64,000 bases of DNA from Pseudomonadota bacterium (GTDB taxonomy: Bacteria > Pseudomonadota > Alphaproteobacteria > Rhodobacterales > Rhodobacteraceae): assembly GCA_020161655.1 (NCBI GenBank), contig JAIUPC010000017.1:299239-363238 (forward strand), in the 5' to 3' direction. Shown one piece after another: positions 58,336 through 64,000 of the stretch (position 1 is the first letter of the stretch; each line of letters begins with the position of its first letter). The translations under genes and the position numbers were made by a program. The notes beneath the pieces were generated by a model, which was not told where the DNA came from, searched no databases, and saw only the letters and a list, made by a program, of their open reading frames with translations.

Positions 58336-59586
58336 TTACGCGCCTGCGGCCTCGGCAGACTTGCTGAGTTCGAAGATCGACTTTGCAAGCTTGGCGATCT
58401 CCTTGCGGAGCGGGTTCTTTGCTGCCGTCTCAGCCAGCGGCAGGCCGTGGTCGTTCGACTGCGTGACCTGCTTGGACCCGTCGGGCAGTTGCAATTCGAT
58501 GGTGATGTCGAGGCTTTCGGCCAGACGCTTGGCGCGGCTCTTGCCGGAGAGGTCGGTGAATTTCGGCGCCCGGTTCAGCGCGTAGCGCAGCTTCTCGAAG
58601 GGCAGTTCCTCGGCCTTCAGCGCCCGGATCATCCTGAGCGCGTTCTGCGCCGAGCGCATGTCGAGTTCCATGGTGGCGAAGTAGACATGGGCCTGGTTCA
58701 ACACGGCTTCGGTCCATTGGACGACCGTCGAGGGCATGTCGACCACCACGAAATCGAAATTCGCGCGGGCCACGTCGAGCACCCGGTTGATGTCTTCCGA
58801 GGTGACGATGTCGAGGGGCAACATCTCTGACGGTGCGGTCATGACATGAAGCTTGTCGTTGAAGGTCAAAAGCGCCTGGAGGAAGCTGACGTTGTCAACC
58901 GAAGCGGTGTCCGACAGCATCTCGTAGACCGCCTCACGGCGCGGCAGGTCGAGGTAGGTCGAGATCGAGCCATACTGGAAATCGAAATCGAGAAGGCAGA
59001 CGCGGGGCGCGTTGTCCTTCTGGATGTTCGCCAGTTCCCAGGCGAGGTTGACGGCAAGGGTCGTGGCCCCGGTGCCGCCGGCGAGGCCATGCACCGGCAG
59101 GATGACACCGTCACGGTCGCCCTTCGGCTTGAAGCTCGGGGTGACGGCGGCGGGTTCGGCCACCGCTTCGGCCACCGGCGCCCGGTGCAGACGCTCGATC
59201 GCCTCGTGAAGCGCGTTTTCGGGAAGCGGGTAGGGGACGAAGTCGTCGGCGCCAAGCTTGAGGAGCTGGTGCAGCGCGATCGGGCTGACTTCCTCGGCGA
59301 TCAGGATGATCTTGACGCCCTTTTCCTTGGCGGTCGTGATGATCCCCGAAATCCGCGTCAGATCGTTCTCGTCCTGGGCATCGACGGCGACGGCGACGAA
59401 TTCAAGCGAGTTCGCATCCGGCTGGTTGAGAAAGAGAACCGCGTCGTCGAAGGTCAGGTCGCCCCAGCTTTCGCCAAGCTCGGTTTCCATGTCCTCGATC
59501 AGGAGGTCAAAGTTGCTGACGTCCCGTGAAATCGTGCATGCCACGATCGGCGCCGGTTCAGGCTGCAAAACTGCTACGCTGCTCAT
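58336..59586 (-). CDS. cpaE: Tad pilus localisation ATPase CpaE/TadZ
   Basis: A 416-residue protein with an N-terminal receiver-like domain (about 20-135; no clear phosphorylation aspartate) and a ParA/MinD-like domain. The P-loop at 167-176 reads GLAGGTGATT, with no lysine at the signature position of deviant Walker A motifs. DFDFQYGS and FVVVDMPSTVVQWT follow. CpaE/TadZ places the pilus machine at the cell pole. The start at 59586 has AAGGA upstream. A terminator further upstream means it should have its own promoter within 59587-59788. Confidence 0.88.
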   Translation of the reverse strand: MSSVAVLQPEPAPIVACTISRDVSNFDLLIEDMETELGESWGDLTFDDAVLFLNQPDANSLEFVAVAVDAQDENDLTRISGIITTAKEKGVKIILIAEEVSPIALHQLLKLGADDFVPYPLPENALHEAIERLHRAPVAEAVAEPAAVTPSFKPKGDRDGVILPVHGLAGGTGATTLAVNLAWELANIQKDNAPRVCLLDFDFQYGSISTYLDLPRREAVYEMLSDTASVDNVSFLQALLTFNDKLHVMTAPSEMLPLDIVTSEDINRVLDVARANFDFVVVDMPSTVVQWTEAVLNQAHVYFATMELDMRSAQNALRMIRALKAEELPFEKLRYALNRAPKFTDLSGKSRAKRLAESLDITIELQLPDGSKQVTQSNDHGLPLAETAAKNPLRKEIAKLAKSIFELSKSAEAAGA

Positions 59587-59788
59587 TCCCACACGTCCTT
59601 CTCCACCTGGCGGCTTGGTGTGACCTGCTCGGTCCGCTTCGTCATCGAATCGACCAGATCCCAAACCCATCCACCTCGCACGACTCTCCGGTCGCGCCAC
59701 CACTCTCGGGGTTCGAAACTCGCGGACAATCTTGGCAATATTGGGGCTAAAGTTCCGTAATTATGCGATGCCGGGCGACGATCCAACG

Positions 59789-59820
59789 AAAAGGGCGGGC
59801 TTTGTTGCCAAAGCCCGCCC
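59789..59820 (-). terminator. Intrinsic terminator between the OmpA lipoprotein and cpaE
   Basis: A perfect 12-bp stem GGGCGGGCTTTG / CAAAGCCCGCCC with a 4-base loop (59793-59820), followed on the minus strand by TTTTCGTT, 31 bases past the OmpA lipoprotein stop. It is the strongest intrinsic terminator in the window and divides the pilus locus into two units. Confidence 0.88.
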
Positions 59821-59850
59821 GTGGCGCGAAACAATCGGCGACTACTCGCC

Positions 59851-60525
59851 TCAGCCGCCAGATCCCGCGGCTTCACCGCCGGACGAAACCTCTTGCGTGG
59901 CCTGTATGGGGGTGGCGCTCGTGACATACTCGCGGAAGATGATCGCCGCGTATTTTCCGTTGAGAACGAGTGGGTTGTTGGAAACGAATCCGGACACTTC
60001 GGTCACGGTACGACGGTTCCGCCGCTCTTGCGCATCGGTGTAGACGAGCGGTTGGGTCTCGCCGTAGGAGACGACTGCCTCAAGCCGCGAGCGGCTGATC
60101 CCGAAGCCGGAGAGATACCCCACCACCGCCTGCGCGCGACGCAGGCCAAGGCTCTTGTTGTAGGCGTTCGAGCCGACGAGGTCGGTATGACCGTAGACGC
60201 GGAAACGCACTTCCGGGAACTGCCGGATCCAGTCGGCCTGCCGCCTGAGGGCAGCCTGCGCCTCGCCGTCGAGGACCGCGCTGTTGAAGGCGAAGTTGAC
60301 GGTATTCGGCACGTCCGACGCGAACCGCCGCGTCAGGTCGATGGCATAGTCGCGCTCGCCGGACTGGACCAAGGTGTTGTTCATGGTCGAGTTGCCGAAG
60401 TCGCGGGTTTCGATCTCGCTGCCGGCTTCGGTGAAGAAGGCGCGGCCGGCCATGTTTTCCCGCGAGCAGCCCGAAAGGGCGGTGATGCCGGCGGTGATGA
60501 TCAGGAGGGGAAGCTTCATCTGCAT
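59851..60525 (-). CDS. OmpA-family lipoprotein in the Tad locus (CpaD position)
   Basis: A 224-residue outer-membrane lipoprotein: lipobox ALSGC with Cys20, a short N-terminal domain, and an OmpA-like peptidoglycan-binding domain (FNSAVLDGEAQAALRRQADW, GHTDLVGSNAYNKSLGLRRA). It stands where CpaD/TadB-type pilot lipoproteins occur after the secretin gene, and may anchor the secretin to the wall. GGAG lies seven bases before the ATG. It begins four bases after the secretin stop. Confidence 0.87.
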   Translation of the reverse strand: MQMKLPLLIITAGITALSGCSRENMAGRAFFTEAGSEIETRDFGNSTMNNTLVQSGERDYAIDLTRRFASDVPNTVNFAFNSAVLDGEAQAALRRQADWIRQFPEVRFRVYGHTDLVGSNAYNKSLGLRRAQAVVGYLSGFGISRSRLEAVVSYGETQPLVYTDAQERRNRRTVTEVSGFVSNNPLVLNGKYAAIIFREYVTSATPIQATQEVSSGGEAAGSGG

Positions 60526-60529
60526 CGTC

Positions 60530-61966
60530 TCACTCCATCACATAGCCGTAGGAGCCGGAATAGTCCTGCCGCGCTACCTCGCCGATCGCGCCGCTTGACC
60601 TGCCGGTCGCGGAGGTCTTGCCGAAGAGGAAGAGCTCAGCCTCGGTCGGCGGCTTCACCCGGTCGGTCGGCAGCGCCAGCGCTTCGCCGCGGGTCGGCGA
60701 GACGAGATGCGGCGTCACGATGATGACAAGCTCGGACTGGTTGCGGCGGTAGTCGGCGCTGCGGAAGAGGGCGCCGAGAACGGGAATGTCCCCGAGCCAA
60801 GGCACCTGGCTGCTGAGATCGGTGAAGTCATCCTGCAGAAGGCCCGCAATGGCGAAGCTTTCGCCGTCGCGCATTTCGACGGTGCTTTCGGTTTCGCGCC
60901 GCTTGAAGCCGGTCAGCACGATGCCATTGCCAACGTCCGTGGTCACGGTGGGGTCAATGCCCGAGACTGCCGCATTGAGCTGCAGGTTGATGATGTCGCC
61001 GTCAACAACCGTCGGCGTGAAGGAAAGCTCGACACCGAAGGGCTTGTAATCGACGGTGACGGAGTTGTTGTCGCTCCGAACCGGGATCGGCACCTCGCCG
61101 CCGGCGAGGAACTTGGCTTCCTGGCCCGACAGCGCCGTCAGGTTCGGCTCGGCGAGCGTACGGACCAGGCCGCGCTGTTCGAGCGCTTCGAGCATCACGT
61201 TGAACTGGACCGCACCGGCCGAGAAGCCGAAGAGGGCCTGCCCGGCGTTTTGCCCGTTGGGCGTCGTCGTTGTTACGAGTCCGGGAAGGCCGGTGATCGG
61301 GTTCGGCGTTGCGGTCGGAGATATGCTGCCGGAACCCGCTCCGACGAGCCCGAGAAGGTTAGACGTGCTCACATCGGCCGTGACACCGGCCTGCAGTTGC
61401 TTGGTTACTGAACGCGACATCTCGGCGAAGCGAACCTTCAGCATGACCTGCTGGACGCCGCCGACATTCATCAGGTTGGAGACGCGGCCCGGCGCGTAGC
61501 GTTCGGCCAGATCAAGCGCGCGGTCGAGTTTCGCGGTGGATGAGACGATGCCCGACAGCACGATGCCGTCGTTTGCCGTCCTGACTTCGATCTTCTCGCC
61601 GGGAATGATCTGCTGAAGCCGTTCCTTGAACTCGGCCACGTCGAGCGTGACCTGCACATCGACGTTGGTGATGAGCTTGCCGTCTGGCGCCAGAAGCGTC
61701 AGCGTGGTGCGGCCAGGCGCCTTTCCGAGGACGTAGATCGAACGGTCGGACAGGGTCGAGATGTCGGCGATGCCGGGGTTTGCGATCGAGAGTTCCGCGA
61801 ATGGCTGATCGGATTCGACAACCACTGCCCGGTTCATCGGCACGCTGAGCGCGCTGGCCACCGACCCGTTGACGATCTTGAGTGTTTCCGAATGTGCCAT
61901 CGGCACATGGGTCAGGGTGAGCGAAATGCCCAGCATCCCTGCCGCAACAGTGAACTTAATGCTCAT
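60530..61966 (-). CDS. cpaC: Tad pilus outer-membrane secretin CpaC/RcpA
   Basis: A 478-residue secretin with signal peptide, N-terminal pilus-assembly domain (ELSIANPGIADISTLSDRSIYVLGKAPGRTTL), BON-like N domain, and the C-terminal secretin core (VDGDIINLQLNAAVSGIDPT, and VPWLGDIPVLGALFRS). It forms the channel for the Flp pilus. The ATG at 61966 has AGG four bases upstream. A serine-threonine- and proline-rich insert (SGSISPTATPNPITGLPGLV) sits mid-protein. Confidence 0.94.
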   Translation of the reverse strand: MSIKFTVAAGMLGISLTLTHVPMAHSETLKIVNGSVASALSVPMNRAVVVESDQPFAELSIANPGIADISTLSDRSIYVLGKAPGRTTLTLLAPDGKLITNVDVQVTLDVAEFKERLQQIIPGEKIEVRTANDGIVLSGIVSSTAKLDRALDLAERYAPGRVSNLMNVGGVQQVMLKVRFAEMSRSVTKQLQAGVTADVSTSNLLGLVGAGSGSISPTATPNPITGLPGLVTTTTPNGQNAGQALFGFSAGAVQFNVMLEALEQRGLVRTLAEPNLTALSGQEAKFLAGGEVPIPVRSDNNSVTVDYKPFGVELSFTPTVVDGDIINLQLNAAVSGIDPTVTTDVGNGIVLTGFKRRETESTVEMRDGESFAIAGLLQDDFTDLSSQVPWLGDIPVLGALFRSADYRRNQSELVIIVTPHLVSPTRGEALALPTDRVKPPTEAELFLFGKTSATGRSSGAIGEVARQDYSGSYGYVME

Positions 61967-62112
61967 GTGACCTGCCTCTCCGATCACGCCTCTGGGTGGG
62001 TCTTTTTCGCCCTATTGTACGACACAATGCGGCAGGGGCGGTTTTTTTGCAAGAATCAATGATTTGCTGGGCGACTCTGATGTGGGCGTTCGGCAACACC
62101 CACAAAATTGTT

Positions 62113-62139
62113 GCGGTGCCGCCTGAGGGGCGACACCGC
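62113..62139 (-). terminator. Possible terminator or attenuator between cpaB and cpaC
   Basis: Nested hairpin GCGGTG / CACCGC with inner CGCC / GGCG, 37 bases past the cpaB stop, followed on the minus strand by CAACAATTTT. The T-tract is moderate, so read-through into cpaC is likely. A second imperfect hairpin (TGTGGGCGTT / AACACCCACA) lies beside it at 62081-62104. The rest of the 209-base cpaB-cpaC gap shows nothing else. Confidence 0.4.
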
Positions 62140-62175
62140 ATGTTGTAGGCCGGAATCTCCGAAGCCTGCTTCGGA

Positions 62176-63048
62176 TCAGTTGGTGCAGGGGATAACGGTT
62201 TCCACCACTTCGCCGCCCTTGTTGGTGCGGATCGTGCAAACCTTTTCCGGCGCCGCCACCGGGGCCGCGACTTCCTCGGTGATGCCAAGGAGCGTATTGC
62301 GGTCAACCTCGAGCGCGCCGATCTCGCCGGTCTCATTGGTGCCGACCAGCGACAGGGTGAGCCTTCCGGTCTGCTGCGCGAGGGCAAGCGCCGCGATCTG
62401 TTGCGGCGTGCCCTCGATGGTCACCGTGCGCGCGATCACGGTTTCTTCCGACCGGTCGGCATCCGCACTCTGGTTGATGGCGATGAGGCGCACCGCCTCC
62501 TCGATCAGCTTGGTGGTATCCTGCCCGTTGATCTGGCCGCTCCAGTAGACATCGACGCGGTCGCCGGGGCGCAGGAAGCCGGCGACGCCCGAAGTCACGT
62601 CGACGTTGATGGCGAAGGCGCGCATCCCGGCGCTGAGGTTGGCGTTGATGCCGGCATCGACGCCGGGCTCGGTGATCTTGGCGGCCAGGATCGGTTCGAA
62701 GGGTTCATAGCTGCGGAGGGCCGCGCGCGACCGCGTTTCACCATCCCAGAACACCGGGACGATGGTCTTGTCTTCGCCCTGCGGCGCGACGACAAGCGCG
62801 AAGAAGCCCTCGGGTGTCTTGCCTTCCTGGACCTTGATCACTTCAAGATCGTCACGCGTGAAGCGGTCGCCGTAGCTCAGCTTCTTCTTGGATACCACGA
62901 TGTCGACGAGCTTTGGCGCCTTGGCCTGCTCGGCGGCGAGGCGATCCCGGTCAGCCTGCGCCTGCGCGATGTAGTCCTGTGCCATGTAGACGGCAAAACC
63001 AGCCAGCCCGATGCCTAGCAGCAGAACCAAACCAAATACCAAACGCAT
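62176..63048 (-). CDS. cpaB: Tad pilus assembly protein CpaB/RcpC
   Basis: A 290-residue protein with one N-terminal membrane helix (LVFGLVLLLGIGLAGFAVYM), a SAF-type beta-clip region around residues 55-120 and the RcpC-like domain (SAGMRAFAINVDVTSGVAGF, GDRVDVYW). It is thought to be periplasmic and to work with the secretin. AAAGGA lies six bases before the ATG. The C-terminus has two cysteines near its end (EKVCTIRTNKGG, VIPCTN) that could form a disulfide. Confidence 0.9.
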   Translation of the reverse strand: MRLVFGLVLLLGIGLAGFAVYMAQDYIAQAQADRDRLAAEQAKAPKLVDIVVSKKKLSYGDRFTRDDLEVIKVQEGKTPEGFFALVVAPQGEDKTIVPVFWDGETRSRAALRSYEPFEPILAAKITEPGVDAGINANLSAGMRAFAINVDVTSGVAGFLRPGDRVDVYWSGQINGQDTTKLIEEAVRLIAINQSADADRSEETVIARTVTIEGTPQQIAALALAQQTGRLTLSLVGTNETGEIGALEVDRNTLLGITEEVAAPVAAPEKVCTIRTNKGGEVVETVIPCTN

Positions 63049-63260
63049 CCTTCGTCCTTTCGTCTTTCGGTCATGTCCCGGCGATCCGGCGACCCGGCAC
63101 CTGTCCGTTCAGGCTGTATATGATAAACGAATACGGCGAAATGGTGGTCAAAGATCGCCGAGCGGGTGAAACCATGCGCGAAGTGGAAACATTGCGCCGC
63201 CCCCTGAATGCAGCGCGGGCGCCCACCGGACGCCCGCTTCGATCAGGTTGTCATCGCGGC

Positions 63261-63449
63261 TCAGAATGTCGAGTTGATGTCCTGGCCCGACAGGAACACT
63301 TCGACCTTCTGGCCGATGCTGGTCATGTTGCCCTGAAGCCCAGCCATTGCCAAAGCCACCAAGCCACAGACGCTCGCGGTCAGAACCACCCAGTCAACCG
63401 TGACGGCGCCAGAATCGTCGTCGCCGAAATTCCTGAACCAGTCAATCAT
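63261..63449 (-). CDS. flp: Flp-family pilin (second copy)
   Basis: A 62-residue prepilin: short polar leader MIDWFRNFGDDDSG, predicted cleavage after Gly14, then AVTVDWVVLTASVCGLVALAM as the membrane/assembly helix and a short tail ending STF. The residue at +5 is Asp19, not the usual Glu. GGAG stands six bases before the ATG at 63449; an ATG at 63461 is unsupported. It carries a cysteine in the helix, unlike the neighbouring pilin. Gaps on either side (about 210 bases) contain the promoter/terminator listed here and nothing else clear. Confidence 0.85.
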   Translation of the reverse strand: MIDWFRNFGDDDSGAVTVDWVVLTASVCGLVALAMAGLQGNMTSIGQKVEVFLSGQDINSTF

Positions 63450-63572
63450 GTCTCGCTCCACAAACTGCAGTTGGCTTCAACACACCGGGCAGCGCCCGAG
63501 CCGATTTCTGTCTTACATCCAGTTAGCCTGCGCAACGTGGCACGAATAGGGCATGAGGTGCTCATTTTGAGG

Positions 63573-63602
63573 CTTATCAATCCCGATTTAGGAAACATTC
63601 AA
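63573..63602 (-). promoter_or_regulatory. Possible promoter of the second pilin
   Basis: On the minus strand TTGAAT is followed after 18 bases by GATAAG, in an AT-rich patch between the terminator of the first pilin and the second pilin gene. Hexamers are only fair, but the location is what is needed for independent transcription. Confidence 0.3.
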
Positions 63603-63619
63603 ATGCCTGTCCGGAAACG

Positions 63620-63644
63620 AAAATCGCGCCCCGAAGGGCGCGAT
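63620..63644 (-). terminator. Intrinsic terminator of the first Flp pilin
   Basis: Perfect 8-bp stem ATCGCGCC / GGCGCGAT with a 6-base loop, followed on the minus strand by TTTCGTTTCC, 26 bases past the pilin stop. High pilin expression from a monocistronic message is a usual arrangement. Confidence 0.7.
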
Positions 63645-63669
63645 CCCGTAACCTGGCCTATGTGCCGGA

Positions 63670-63864
63670 TCAGAACGTCGAGGTGATGTCCTGGTTCGAC
63701 AGGTAGGTGTTGATCTTGGTCGACAGCGTGCCGGTGCCCGACTTGACGGCCGCGAGGGCGGCGACGCCGAGGCCGACGACAGCGGCGGTCAGCACGACCC
63801 AGTCAACCGTGACCGCACCGTCTTCTTCGTTGTGGAATTTCTTCGCAAGCTTGAAAAATTTCAT
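63670..63864 (-). CDS. flp: Flp-family pilin (first copy)
   Basis: A 64-residue prepilin: basic leader MKFFKLAKKFHNEEDG, predicted cleavage after Gly16, mature start AVTVDWVVLTAAVVGLGVAA with Asp21 at the +5 position, and the tail SNQDITSTF. The mature start and tail are nearly identical to the second copy, so one is a duplicate. GGAG precedes the ATG. It has its own terminator. The remaining 136 bases to the window edge hold no visible gene. Confidence 0.88.
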   Translation of the reverse strand: MKFFKLAKKFHNEEDGAVTVDWVVLTAAVVGLGVAALAAVKSGTGTLSTKINTYLSNQDITSTF

Positions 63865-64000
63865 TGTCTCTCTCCGTGGGTTTCGCCCGTTACACCAACC
63901 GCAGACGGAGGTGTTGGGCGGCTGCGCCAGGTCCCGTTCCGTCTCGGCATGGGAGTTTTATGCCGGGGATTCGTGGCTCAACTTGGGCAAACGCGGATCA

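Overview
The window is a high-GC stretch of alphaproteobacterial chromosome, most likely from a photosynthetic-bacteria-related member of the Rhodobacterales (Paracoccaceae). The pointers are the pckA / chvI-chvG / hprK-rapZ-EIIA-HPr block, a long methylsuccinyl-CoA dehydrogenase-like protein, a one-step phosphatidylcholine synthase, an HxlR/reductase pair beside priA, ruvCAB followed by ybgC-tolQRAB-pal-cpoB-tilS-ftsH, and a Tad/Flp pilus locus. I see no tRNA, rRNA, insertion sequence, prophage or CRISPR. Genes are packed tightly, many with 1-8 base overlaps.

Layout. 1-11.5 kb: a frameshifted nucleotide-sugar/flavonoid-type reductase, methylsuccinyl-CoA dehydrogenase, a TauE-type exporter and pckA; then, divergently, the ChvI-ChvG two-component system translationally coupled to a regulatory PTS branch (HPr kinase, RapZ, EIIA, HPr) and a phospholipid acyltransferase, and a truncated globin. 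11.7-24.3 kb: ileS, a DUF1127 gene with a divergent LysR regulator, a DNA-alkyl transferase, an EamA permease, phosphatidylcholine synthase, xerC, DUF484, a transaldolase, an HxlR-regulated reductase cassette and priA. 24.4-31.4 kb: MATE exporter, msrA, an L11-methyltransferase-like gene, small genes, ruvCAB and an unknown protein. 31.4-41.1 kb: a minimal bactofilin, the envelope-constricting Tol-Pal system, tilS and ftsH. 41.1-51.1 kb: methyltransferase, MOSC protein, fhs and folD (one-carbon/folate), a hotdog thioesterase, PdeM and its Lhr-like helicase, a dehydrogenase and a winged-helix AAA+ ATPase. 51.3-64 kb: a polytopic GT-C-like membrane protein and then, on the minus strand, the Tad pilus genes from two Flp pilins (right edge) through cpaB, cpaC, an OmpA lipoprotein, cpaE, tadA, tadB, tadC and two TPR lipoproteins to the prepilin peptidase.

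Cross-cutting structure. Four copies of a short GC hairpin followed by a TATTT-GGACA-like tail are visible: three lie just downstream of stop codons in the sense orientation (pckA, bactofilin, fhs) and one lies in frame inside ileS. Clear intrinsic terminators follow both DUF1127 genes, the OmpA lipoprotein (splitting the pilus locus into two transcription units) and the distal Flp pilin. The least-described parts are the winged-helix AAA+ ATPase and the GT-C-like protein beside the pilus genes, the repeat family with its insertion into ileS, and a RapZ whose P-loop lysine is arginine. All functional names rest on motif and family recognition by eye; no database search was run.
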